Shown here piece after piece: positions 40,833-48,432 of a stretch of DNA of 64,000 bases. The notes beneath the pieces are model-generated. The model was not told where the DNA came from, searched no databases, and saw nothing but the letters and a program-made list of their open reading frames with translations. The DNA is taken from positions 62,001-126,000 of the forward strand of contig NZ_NPFY01000016.1 of NCBI RefSeq assembly GCF_002259415.1, in the 5' to 3' direction. Source of the stretch: Rhodococcus sp. 14-2470-1b (GTDB lineage Bacteria; Actinomycetota; Actinomycetes; Mycobacteriales; Mycobacteriaceae). Position 1 is the stretch's first letter. Each line of letters opens with the position of its first letter. The translations under genes and the position numbers were made by a program.

Positions 40833-42007
40833 GGCGCCTCGATCAACATCGACACACCCTGCCCGACGCCGACACACAGCGTCGCCAGTCCCCGCGACGC
40901 CTTCTCGCGTTCCATTCGGCCCAGGAGAGTCAACAGGATGCGCGCTCCCGATGCCCCGAGTGGATGTCCGAGTGCGATGGCACCGCCGTCGGCGTTGACG
41001 ATCGTCTCGTCGAGCTTCAACTGCCGGATGACGCCGAGAGATTGCGCGGCGAAGGCCTCGTTGAGTTCGACGGCGCCGAGGTCGTCGATCGACCACCCCG
41101 CACCTGCGAGTGCTTTGTGTGTCGAGGGCACGGGTCCGAGGCCCATGACGTGGGGTGCGACGCCTGCGCTCGCGCTGGTGACGATGCGGCCCCGCACTTC
41201 GAGGCCGTACTTGTTCACTGCCTCTTCGGATGCGACGACCAGCGCTGTGGCGCCGTCGGTGAACGGCGACGAGGTTCCGGCGGTGACGATGCCGTCCTGC
41301 CGAAACACTGTCTTCAGTGCGCCGAGCTTGTCCAGAGTTGTTCCACGCCGTGGTGTTTCGTCCTCGGTGACGTCCCCGGTCTTCGCGGATACCGCCACGA
41401 TCTCGTCGACGAATCGTCCCGCATCCTGCGCGGCGACAGCGCGCTCTTGGCTGCGGAAGGCGAAAGCGTCGGACTCCTCGCGGGTGATGCCCTCCTGGCG
41501 GGCCACCTCCTCCGCGGTCTCGCCCATGGACAACGTCGTCTTGTCGTCGAAGCGAGGATTCGTGAAACGCCACCCGAGGGCCGTGTCGAAGATCTGACCG
41601 GGCTTGGCCCACGGCGTGCCGGGCTTTGCCATCACCCATGGGGCACGAGTCATCGATTCGACACCGCCCGCGACGATGACGTCTGCTTCTCCGCTGCGGA
41701 TGGTGGACGCGGCACTCGCGACCGCGGTGAGCCCGCTCGCGCACAACCGGTTGACGGTGTAGCCGGGCACGGTGTTCGGCAGGCCCGCGAGAAGCACCGC
41801 CATGCGTGCGACGTCGCGGTTGTCCTCGCCGGCCTGGTTGGCTGCGCCGAGGATGACCTCGTCGATGCTGTCCGCGGGGACGCCCGCGCGGCGCACTGCC
41901 TCGGCGACGACGATCCCGGCGAGGTCGTCCGGACGGACCGTCGCGAGCGCACCCCCGTATCGACCATGCGGTGTACGTGCGCCCGCCACGAGAAATACTT
42001 CGCCCAC
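40829..42007 (-). CDS. paaJ: Acetyl-CoA acyltransferase (3-oxoadipyl-CoA thiolase type)
   Basis: 392-residue thiolase, GTG start 42007 with GAGAAGGAG upstream. Nucleophile Cys89 in VNRLCASGL, His in AIALGHPLGASGAR and second Cys in TLCVGVGQG. Cleaves 3-oxoadipyl-CoA to succinyl-CoA and acetyl-CoA; since the same enzyme acts twice in the PAA route (also on 3-oxo-5,6-dehydrosuberyl-CoA), one gene is enough. First gene of the leftward unit with paaF, paaH, paaG. Confidence 0.88.
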   Translation of the reverse strand: MGEVFLVAGARTPHGRYGGALATVRPDDLAGIVVAEAVRRAGVPADSIDEVILGAANQAGEDNRDVARMAVLLAGLPNTVPGYTVNRLCASGLTAVASAASTIRSGEADVIVAGGVESMTRAPWVMAKPGTPWAKPGQIFDTALGWRFTNPRFDDKTTLSMGETAEEVARQEGITREESDAFAFRSQERAVAAQDAGRFVDEIVAVSAKTGDVTEDETPRRGTTLDKLGALKTVFRQDGIVTAGTSSPFTDGATALVVASEEAVNKYGLEVRGRIVTSASAGVAPHVMGLGPVPSTHKALAGAGWSIDDLGAVELNEAFAAQSLGVIRQLKLDETIVNADGGAIALGHPLGASGARILLTLLGRMEREKASRGLATLCVGVGQGVSMLIEAP

Positions 42008-42034
42008 TGTTCGCTCCTTCTCCGGTTCCTCTTA

Positions 42035-42064
42035 TTAATAACCGAACATTCGGTCGACACGCAA
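42035..42064 (-). promoter_or_regulatory. Promoter of paaJFHG with embedded PaaR-like operator
   Basis: Minus strand: -35 TTGCGT (42059-42064), 18-bp spacer, -10 TATTAA (42035-42040). The palindrome ACCGAACATTCGGT (42041-42054, perfect 6-bp arms) fills the spacer. As this is also the paaJ-tetR divergent gap, one site may control both directions. Confidence 0.6.
42041..42054. promoter_or_regulatory. PaaR-like operator between paaJ and the TetR gene
   Basis: ACCGAACATTCGGT, perfect inverted repeat (ACCGAA / TTCGGT). Best-formed of the four sites and nearest to the regulator gene, consistent with autoregulation. Confidence 0.72.
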
Positions 42065-42109
42065 GGGTGGGAGGCCTCGGTGCTGTGAAATGGAGCAGCG
42101 CCTGGGAAG

Positions 42110-42736
42110 ATGTCCGACATGACAACTGCACGGACTCCGCGCCGCACCGGTCTGCCGGGACGCCCGGGTTACGACCTCGACTCGTTGTTGGCCGTCGCAG
42201 TCAAGGTCTTCAACGACAAGGGGTACGACGGCACGTCGATGGAGGTCTTGGCCGGACGGCTCGGTATCACCAAGTCGTCCATCTATCACCACGTGTCCGG
42301 CAAGTCCGAGCTTCTCGAGCTGGCCCTGTCGCGAGCGCTCAACGCCCTGTTCGCCGTCACCACGGAGGAGCGGGCCACTACCGGTCGATACATCGATCGG
42401 CTCGAATACCTGGTCCGGCGTAGCGTCGAGATCCTCGTCGCCGAGTTGCCGTACGTCACGCTGTTGCTGCGGGTGCGCGGGAACACCGAGGTGGAGCGTC
42501 GTGCCCTGGCCAGGCGCCGCGAGTTCGACGCCTTCGTCAGTGGCCTCGTGGTCGCGGCCGCCGAGGAGGGGGACCTGCGCGCCGACATCGATCCCGCTCT
42601 GGTGTCGCGCTTGCTCTTCGGCACGGTCAACTCGCTGATCGAGTGGTACAAGCCCCGGACCGGCGGCTCCGCCGACGCCCTGGCCGACGCCGTCGTCGCC
42701 CTGACCTTCGACGGTTTGCGTCACCGCCCCGAGTGA
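42110..42736 (+). CDS. paaR: TetR-family repressor of the phenylacetate regulon (PaaR-like)
   Basis: 208 residues (or from Met4, 42119, which has GGGAAG at better spacing). N-terminal TetR HTH: VFNDKGYDGTSMEVLAGRLG then ITKSSIYHHVSGKSELL; C-terminal ligand domain of TetR_C type. Divergent from paaJ and followed by paaZ, with ACCGAA palindromes on both sides. Actinobacterial PaaR proteins release DNA on binding phenylacetyl-CoA; this role is inferred from family, position and operators. Confidence 0.85.
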   Translation: MSDMTTARTPRRTGLPGRPGYDLDSLLAVAVKVFNDKGYDGTSMEVLAGRLGITKSSIYHHVSGKSELLELALSRALNALFAVTTEERATTGRYIDRLEYLVRRSVEILVAELPYVTLLLRVRGNTEVERRALARRREFDAFVSGLVVAAAEEGDLRADIDPALVSRLLFGTVNSLIEWYKPRTGGSADALADAVVALTFDGLRHRPE

Positions 42737-42744
42737 GACGTTCC

Positions 42745-42776
42745 TTGACATCTCCGCACCGGAGCGCGATGGTAAT
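42745..42776 (+). promoter_or_regulatory. Promoter of the paaZ unit
   Basis: TTGACA at 42745-42750, 19 bp, then TGGTAAT at 42770-42776 as -10 region, immediately followed by the operator at 42782. The layout is nearly identical to the promoter at 48246-48276. Confidence 0.55.
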
Positions 42777-42781
42777 TACCG

Positions 42782-42795
42782 ACCGAACGTACGGT
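42782..42795. promoter_or_regulatory. PaaR-like operator at the paaZ promoter
   Basis: ACCGAACGTACGGT, palindromic except at positions 5 and 10, fitting ACCGNNCGNNCGGT. It lies over the predicted transcription start, 16 bp before the paaZ GTG. Confidence 0.7.
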
Positions 42796-42811
42796 GAGAC
42801 GGAGAGATGCT

Positions 42812-44839
42812 GTGAGCAGATTGTTGGAAAGCTACGCGCAAGGTCGTTGGTTCGCCGCGAGTGACGAGGGCACTCCGCTGCTCAGCGCGATCGACGGAAC
42901 CGAGGTCGCTCGTATTTCGTCCACCGGCCTCGATGTCGCCGGCATGGTGGACTACGCCCGCACGGTAGGTGGCCCGGCGCTCGCCGCGCTGACGTTCCAC
43001 GAGCGCGCCGGCCTGCTCAAACAGCTCGGTCTGACGTTGATGGCGGGCAAGGACGAGTTCTACGAGGTGTCGACCCTGACGGGCGCCACCCAGCGCGATT
43101 CCGGCGTCGACATCGACGGAGGATTCGGGACCGTGCTGAGTTACGCGAGCAAGGCTCGGCGCGAACTTCCCAACGACACCGTCTACCTCGACGGCGCCGT
43201 CGAGCAGCTCGGCAAGAAGGGCACGTTCCTCGGCCAGCACGTCTACACGTCCCGTCGCGGCGTGGCCGTGCAGATCAACGCGTTCAACTTCCCGGTGTGG
43301 GGGTTCCTCGAGAAATTGGCGCCTGCGTTCATCGCGGGCGTGCCGTCCATCGTGAAGCCGGCGAGCCAGAGCGCCTATCTGACAGAACTCGTCTTCCGAC
43401 GCATCATCGAGAGCGGAATTCTCCCCGAGGGATCGGTACAACTGCTGGCCGGCAGCGCCAGGGGGATCATCGATCATCTGGGCGGGCAGGATTCCGTCGC
43501 GTTCACCGGTTCTGCCGACACAGCGGCACAGCTGCGTGCGCACCCGAACGTTGTCGGCGAGGGTGTGCACTTCACCGCCGAAGCCGATTCGCTCAATGCG
43601 TCGATTCTCGGCACCGATGTGACGCAGCAGGATCCGGAATTCGACCTCTTCGTCAAGGGTGTCTTCACCGAGATGACGGTCAAGGCCGGACAGAAATGCA
43701 CCGCCATTCGGCGCGTCCTGGTCCCACAGGCGCAGGTCGACCCGGTCATCGACGCGCTGGCGGCCAAGCTGGGGAAGGTCGTCGTCGGCGATCCCCGCGA
43801 CGACGGCGTCACGATGGGTGCGCTCGCCAGCATCGATCAGCGCGACGAAGTCCTCAAATCGATTCGTGGCCTGACCAAATCGGCCTCGGTTGTCTTCGGT
43901 GACCCCGAGGCCGTCGACCCGCGCCCGGGCGCATTCATGGCGCCGGTCCTGTTGAAGGCCGCAGACGCGTCTGCACCCGAGCCGCACGAAATCGAAGCAT
44001 TCGGCCCCGTGTCCACGGTGATCGGATACGACGACACCGCGGATCTCCTGGACCTCGTTGCCCGCGGCAAGGGCTCTCTCGTCGCCTCGCTCGTCACCAA
44101 GGATTCGGCACTCGCCCGCGAGATCGTGCTGGGATCAGCGCCGTACCACGGTCGCATCCTGGTGCTCAACAGTGAAGACGCCCGAGAGTCCACCGGCCAC
44201 GGATCCCCCCTGCCGGTTCTGGTGCACGGCGGACCTGGTCGAGCGGGTGGCGGTGAAGAACTCGGCGGCATGCGAGGCGTGCTGCATCACATGCAGCGCA
44301 CAGCGATTCAGGGCACACCGGATGTGTTGACAGCCGTCGGCAACAAGTGGGTGGCTGGTTCGGCTCGGATCACCGGTGACATCCATCCCTTCCGCAAAGA
44401 CCTCGGTGAGCTGCAGCTCGGCGACACCATTGTCGGAGGTCCTCGTCAGGTCACCCGCGCGGACATCGACCATTTCGCCGAGTTCACCGGCGACACGTTC
44501 TATGCCCACACCGATCCCGAAGCGGCAGCAGCCAATCCACTGTTCGGCGGCATCGTCGCGCACGGGTACCTCGTCGTCTCGCTGGCGGCCGGACTGTTCG
44601 TCGACCCCGCGCCCGGCCCCGTTCTCGCGAACTTCGGCGTCGACAACCTGCGCTTCCTGACACCGGTGAAAGCCGAGGACTCGCTCACCGTGACGCTCAC
44701 GGCCAAACTGATAACACCTCGTCAGAGTGCGGACTACGGTGAAGTGCGTTGGGATGCAGTGGTAGTGAATCAGGAAGGTGACCCCGTCGCGACATACGAC
44801 GTGCTCACACTCGTCGCGAAGCCGGAGGGAGACAAGTGA
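42812..44839 (+). CDS. paaZ: Bifunctional oxepin-CoA hydrolase / 3-oxo-5,6-dehydrosuberyl-CoA semialdehyde dehydrogenase
   Basis: 675 residues. N-terminal ALDH domain (about 1-520) with QINAFNFPVWGFLEKLAPAF and catalytic Cys in KAGQKCTAIRR. C-terminal MaoC-type hydratase domain (about 530-675) with the Asp-x4-His dyad in FTGDTFYAHTD and GIVAHGYLVVS. Opens the oxepin ring and oxidises the resulting aldehyde. Start GTG 42812 follows GGAGAG; an in-frame GTG at 42794 would sit in the operator. Full-length fusion, as in E. coli. Overlaps the next gene by 4 bp. Confidence 0.93.
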   Translation: MSRLLESYAQGRWFAASDEGTPLLSAIDGTEVARISSTGLDVAGMVDYARTVGGPALAALTFHERAGLLKQLGLTLMAGKDEFYEVSTLTGATQRDSGVDIDGGFGTVLSYASKARRELPNDTVYLDGAVEQLGKKGTFLGQHVYTSRRGVAVQINAFNFPVWGFLEKLAPAFIAGVPSIVKPASQSAYLTELVFRRIIESGILPEGSVQLLAGSARGIIDHLGGQDSVAFTGSADTAAQLRAHPNVVGEGVHFTAEADSLNASILGTDVTQQDPEFDLFVKGVFTEMTVKAGQKCTAIRRVLVPQAQVDPVIDALAAKLGKVVVGDPRDDGVTMGALASIDQRDEVLKSIRGLTKSASVVFGDPEAVDPRPGAFMAPVLLKAADASAPEPHEIEAFGPVSTVIGYDDTADLLDLVARGKGSLVASLVTKDSALAREIVLGSAPYHGRILVLNSEDARESTGHGSPLPVLVHGGPGRAGGGEELGGMRGVLHHMQRTAIQGTPDVLTAVGNKWVAGSARITGDIHPFRKDLGELQLGDTIVGGPRQVTRADIDHFAEFTGDTFYAHTDPEAAAANPLFGGIVAHGYLVVSLAAGLFVDPAPGPVLANFGVDNLRFLTPVKAEDSLTVTLTAKLITPRQSADYGEVRWDAVVVNQEGDPVATYDVLTLVAKPEGDK

Positions 44840-45159
44840 CTGCCCGTGTAGTCGTGTGTTACGGCACACCAGAAGATCCGGCCGCATTCGACGAGCACTA
44901 CACCTCGGTGCATGTCCCGCTTGCTGCCACGGTGCCGGGATTGGTCGAATTCACTTACGGCAAAGCCAGTTCGATGGACGGATCCGAGCCGCCGTACTAC
45001 ATGATCGCGTACCTGGTCTTCGCGGACGAGGCGTCCCTGAAGGTCGGTCTGGGATCAGCCGAGATGAAGGCCGCAGGCAAGGACGTCCGCAACTTCGCCA
45101 CCGGTGGAGCGACGATGTTCACGCAGGAGGACGTGCGGGTCTCATCGGTGGATCGGTAG
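44836..45159 (+). CDS. EthD-family small protein
   Basis: 107 residues with a ferredoxin-like alpha+beta-barrel pattern: VVCYGTPEDPAAFDEHYTSV then HVPLAATVPGLVEF, typical of EthD/DABB proteins. GTG start overlaps the paaZ stop (GTGA), so translation is coupled. EthD-like proteins have no agreed function; some help ring-cleavage or oxygenase systems. Its place between paaZ and a thioesterase suggests a helper role in the PAA pathway (inference). Confidence 0.8.
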   Translation: MTARVVVCYGTPEDPAAFDEHYTSVHVPLAATVPGLVEFTYGKASSMDGSEPPYYMIAYLVFADEASLKVGLGSAEMKAAGKDVRNFATGGATMFTQEDVRVSSVDR

Positions 45160-45161
45160 TG

Positions 45162-45557
45162 ATGGGACAGAACAGGATCGCTCACGAGATGTTCGCCGCC
45201 GACGCCGCATCCCGCAAACTCGGAATCGAGTTGCTCGAGCTGAGGGACGGCCACGCCAGGATGTCGATGGTCGTCACCGAGGACATGGTCAACGGTCACG
45301 CCATCACGCACGGAGGATACGTGTTCATCCTTGCCGACACGACGTTCGCGATGGCGTGCAACAGTTACGACGATGCCGCAGTGGCGGCGCGTTGCGATAT
45401 TCGCTATCTGCGGCCGACGAAGGCCGGAGACGTTCTCGTCGCCGACGCCGTCGAGCGTGCACGCTTCGGTAAGAACGGCATCTACGACGTCACCGTCACC
45501 AGCGGTGACCGAGTAGTTGCGGAGTTTCGAGGCGACAGTCGTATCGTGAGTCGGTGA
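45162..45557 (+). CDS. paaI: PaaI-type hotdog thioesterase
   Basis: 131 residues, hotdog fold with NGHAITHGGYVFILADTTFA (HGG-x-Asp helix characteristic of PaaI) and ARCDIRYLRPTKAGDVLVAD. PaaI hydrolyses stalled hydroxyphenylacetyl-CoA side products, freeing CoA. ATG 45162; a GTG three bases earlier overlaps the EthD stop. Coupled to the following regulator by GTGA overlap. Confidence 0.92.
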   Translation: MGQNRIAHEMFAADAASRKLGIELLELRDGHARMSMVVTEDMVNGHAITHGGYVFILADTTFAMACNSYDDAAVAARCDIRYLRPTKAGDVLVADAVERARFGKNGIYDVTVTSGDRVVAEFRGDSRIVSR

Positions 45558-46681
45558 ACTCGGGCGATCTGTCGGCTCTCGCCGATGCGACCGCGGCCGC
45601 CACAGGCGGTGCGGTCGCAGTGATGGATCCGCACGGTTATGTCGTCGCATACTCGTCGTTACCGGGTCAACAGACAGACGAAGTGCGGCGTGACGGCATT
45701 CTCGGCAAACGCGTACCGGACAAGTACCTGGTGCATCACCAGGATCCCGCGTTTCGTGCCAGTTCTGCGGTGCATGTCGTCGATCTCGAGGGGACACTTC
45801 CGCGGCTGGCGGTGGCTGTGGGCGATACGTCCGGTCACCTCGGTTCCATCTGGGTGATCGTGGCCAGGCAGTCGATCGACCCACCCGATCGCTCGGCTGT
45901 CGCGGCGATGGCGCGTGCCGCCGCCGCGGCGATGGCGCGTGCCGCCGCCGCGGCGGCACCCCTGCTTCGTGCGCGTGTGTCGCCCCGGCGGGACGGTTCG
46001 GACGAAGTACGGAAACTTCTGACGGACGATACGTTGACGCCGTCGGACCGTGGGTTCGTCGTGGTCGCTGTGGAGAGCGCACACCACACGGTGGAGTCGC
46101 TGATCGGGTTGCTCGACCTGACGATGACTCGCGGTCCTCACTCGGGATGCGCGGTGATCGATGGGGTCGTCTATGTGCTGCGTACTGTCGACGGCCTGCA
46201 CGCGTCCACCGAAGCCCTGGTCGCGGAGGCGGAGGAAGTGCGTCAGCGCGCGTGCGCCACTGTGGGGATCTCGATCGCGATGGGGATAAGCGACGTACGT
46301 TCGCGACCGGTCGACGCACGCGTCCGTGCGAGAAGAGTTCTGGACGTGGTTGCGGGAGAGGGCCGGACGGCGACCTTCGAGCAGGTCGAGGTGAAACTCT
46401 TACTGTCCGATGCACGATCGGCGCTGGTGAACGTACCTCTTGCCATTCCTGCCGTCGAGGAGATGCTCGTGCACGATTCGCGGGAGGGGACCGCCTACGG
46501 GGCGACTGTGCTCGCACTGCTGGAGAACGAGTCAAACGTGGCGGTGGCGTCGGCGTCGTTGTACTTGCACGCCAACACGTTTCGCTACCGAATTCGACGG
46601 ACCAAGGAGCTGTTCGGTCTCGATCTCGACAACGCCGACACCCGACTTCTGGTGTGGATGGCGCTGCGATTCACCGGCTAG
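45554..46681 (+). CDS. PucR-family HTH regulator
   Basis: 375 residues, GTG start overlapping the paaI stop. An N-terminal sensor-like region (ATGGAVAVMDPHGYVVAYSS) resembles the domain of CdaR/PucR regulators; an Ala-rich helix with a duplicated AAMARAAA octapeptide follows at residues 117-132; the C-terminus has the PucR HTH (NVAVASASLYLHANTFRYRI). Last gene of the paaZ unit and convergent with the second glcD-like gene, the stop codons interleaving as CTAG. Regulated target unknown. Confidence 0.82.
   Translation: MNSGDLSALADATAAATGGAVAVMDPHGYVVAYSSLPGQQTDEVRRDGILGKRVPDKYLVHHQDPAFRASSAVHVVDLEGTLPRLAVAVGDTSGHLGSIWVIVARQSIDPPDRSAVAAMARAAAAAMARAAAAAAPLLRARVSPRRDGSDEVRKLLTDDTLTPSDRGFVVVAVESAHHTVESLIGLLDLTMTRGPHSGCAVIDGVVYVLRTVDGLHASTEALVAEAEEVRQRACATVGISIAMGISDVRSRPVDARVRARRVLDVVAGEGRTATFEQVEVKLLLSDARSALVNVPLAIPAVEEMLVHDSREGTAYGATVLALLENESNVAVASASLYLHANTFRYRIRRTKELFGLDLDNADTRLLVWMALRFTG
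45902..45949. repeat. 24-bp perfect tandem duplication in the PucR-type gene
   Basis: Two identical copies of a 24-base unit (each starting GCGGCGATGGCGCGTGCC) encode AAMARAAA twice. It lengthens a linker helix by eight residues, in frame. Confidence 0.95.
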
Positions 46682-48069
46682 CGCGCCCTGAGAACCTTGC
46701 CTGGGTTGAGAAGATACTGCGGGTCGAGCAACTCCTTGATGCCACGCTGAAGAGTGGCCGCGACAGGATCGAGTTCTTTCTCGAGCAGATCGCGCTTGAG
46801 CAGTCCCACACCGTGCTCACCGGTGATGGTGCCACCGAGTCTCAGTGCGACGTCGGCGATTGCGTCGAACGCTCGGTTGGCCGCATCGAGAGAAGCCGGA
46901 TCCTCGGGGTCGACGATGACCGTCGGGTGGAGGTTGCCGTCACCGGCATGCCCGACGACGCCGATGACGATCCCGATACGCTCGGCGATGCGCTCGGACT
47001 CGTCGATCATGGTCGCCAGCGCGGACAGTGGGACCGAGACGTCGTCGACGAGAGGGGCACCGAGGCTTTCCAGCGCCGGGTACGCGAGCCTGCGTGCCTG
47101 CACGAGTTGATCGGATTCGGCGGCGTTCTCGGCGACCACCACCTCGGATGCGCCCGCTGCGGTACAGATCGACGCGATGGCGTCCAACTGAGCCGACGCG
47201 CCGACGCCGGTGTCGGATTGAGCGATCAGTACAGCGGCTGCATCGGAGCCGAATCCCATCTTGGCGTAGGCGTCGATCGCCCGAATCGTGGTGCGGTCCA
47301 GGAGTTCGAAGAGACTCGGCGTGATCCCCTGCGCGAGGGTTCGTGCGACGGCCACACCTGCAGCTGCGGTCGAGGGGAACGTGGCGGCCATGGTCAGCGG
47401 AGCGGAGGCGGGAAAGTCGAGGCCGACGGTGGCTTCGGTGACGACGCCGAGTGTGCCCTCCGAACCGACGAACAGCTCGGCGAGTGACAATCCTGCGACG
47501 CCCTTGACTGTGCGCCTCCCGACGAACATCGCACGCCCGTCGGCGAGAACGACGCGGAGCCCCCTGACGAACCGAGCTGTCACACCGTACTTCACGCAGC
47601 ACAATCCGCCCGCGTTGGTTGCGATGTTTCCCCCGATCGTCGACGACTCCCAGCTCGACGGGTCCGGCAGATAGGTCAGACCTTGTTCGGCTGCGGCAAC
47701 CTTGAGCTGCTTGTTGGTCACCCCCGGCTGGACGACGGCCACCCGATTGGCGACGTCGAGTTCGACTATCGCGTTCATGCGCCTGGTGTTGAGGGCAATG
47801 CACCCCGGTGTTCCGTTCGCTGCCCCGGACAGGCCGGTCAGTGCGCCTTGGGGCACGACGGGCACGAGATGCTTCGCCGAGAATCGCATGATCGCTTGGA
47901 CGTCCGCTTCGGAGCTCGGAAAAACCACTGCGAGAGGTGGAGTGGAATCGCAGAGAGCGGCAGCGTCGTGGGTGAAGCTACGGAGTATGTCGGGGTCGGT
48001 CACGACGGCACCGTCGCCGAGTACTGCGATCAACTCGTCCAGATCGAGAACAGAGTTCGGCGATGTCAT
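46678..48069 (-). CDS. FAD-linked oxidase, GlcD/D-lactate-dehydrogenase family (copy 2)
   Basis: 463 residues. VVPQGALTGLSGAANG and TIGGNIATNAGGLCCVKYGV in the FAD domain, TITGEHGVGLLKRD in the C-terminal domain. Paralogous to the gene at 22231 over its full length. Probable 2-hydroxyacid dehydrogenase passing electrons to the respiratory chain. Convergent with the PucR-type gene and divergent from the MHS transporter. Whether it serves the PAA pathway (for example on mandelate- or phenyllactate-like acids) is unknown. Confidence 0.86.
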   Translation of the reverse strand: MTSPNSVLDLDELIAVLGDGAVVTDPDILRSFTHDAAALCDSTPPLAVVFPSSEADVQAIMRFSAKHLVPVVPQGALTGLSGAANGTPGCIALNTRRMNAIVELDVANRVAVVQPGVTNKQLKVAAAEQGLTYLPDPSSWESSTIGGNIATNAGGLCCVKYGVTARFVRGLRVVLADGRAMFVGRRTVKGVAGLSLAELFVGSEGTLGVVTEATVGLDFPASAPLTMAATFPSTAAAGVAVARTLAQGITPSLFELLDRTTIRAIDAYAKMGFGSDAAAVLIAQSDTGVGASAQLDAIASICTAAGASEVVVAENAAESDQLVQARRLAYPALESLGAPLVDDVSVPLSALATMIDESERIAERIGIVIGVVGHAGDGNLHPTVIVDPEDPASLDAANRAFDAIADVALRLGGTITGEHGVGLLKRDLLEKELDPVAATLQRGIKELLDPQYLLNPGKVLRAR

Positions 48070-48245
48070 GAGAATCGAGTATGGCCGGTCTCACAAGCGA
48101 TGTCTGCGTCGAGAACTACGAAGAAGTCCGGGCCGATCCGTAGTTTCGAACGATTCATGGATGTGTGTTGCTGTTCTGCGTCGCCGCCACAACCGAGTTC
48201 TTTACAGTGCGATGACTGGATGCAGAAGTTTTCGTGGATGAGATC

Positions 48246-48276
48246 TTGACAACATCCCCGGCTCCAGTCATGGTAT
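48246..48276 (+). promoter_or_regulatory. Promoter of the MHS transporter
   Basis: TTGACA at 48246-48251, 19-bp spacer, TGGTAT at 48271-48276. Same hexamer, spacing and following ATTACCGACCGAACG block as the paaZ promoter. Confidence 0.55.
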
Positions 48277-48281
48277 TACCG

Positions 48282-48295
48282 ACCGAACGGACGGT
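48282..48295. promoter_or_regulatory. PaaR-like operator upstream of the MHS transporter
   Basis: ACCGAACGGACGGT, fitting ACCGNNCGNNCGGT and preceded by ATTACCG as at paaZ. It links the transporter to the paa regulon although it stands outside the paa genes. Confidence 0.65.
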
Positions 48296-48432
48296 GGTGT
48301 GGGTCCGTCGGACTCCGGCTGTCGATCTCGACCGCTGCGGTAGGACATCGGATCCGAGTCCGCCCTCCGAGAAGACTTCTGCCGCGACGAACCCCCGTCG
48401 CGGTGAGGAACCGAAACGAAACGAGACAGTCG

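Larger units (their letters stand above)
48070..48432. other. Gene-free divergent region upstream of the MHS transporter
   Basis: 363 bp between the glcD-like and transporter starts. It contains the TTGACA promoter and PaaR-like operator (48246-48295), then a leader of about 140 bases before the transporter ATG. I find no convincing short ORF or RNA element in the leader, and no clear promoter for the leftward gene. An in-frame GTG at 48403 could extend the transporter by ten residues. Confidence 0.5.

Noticed and set aside
40113-42131. 672-residue open frame on the minus strand
   Set aside because: Only its last 239 codons are paaF; the rest is the out-of-frame shadow of the thiolase and has Arg/Gly-rich, low-complexity translation.
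46678-46681. Interleaved stop codons (CTAG) of two convergent genes as a special signal
   Set aside because: Simple consequence of a 4-bp convergent overlap; no hairpin or other structure accompanies it.
48403-48432. GTG start extending the MHS transporter
   Set aside because: Adds ten charged residues not typical of the family; no good ribosome binding site. Kept only as a possibility.
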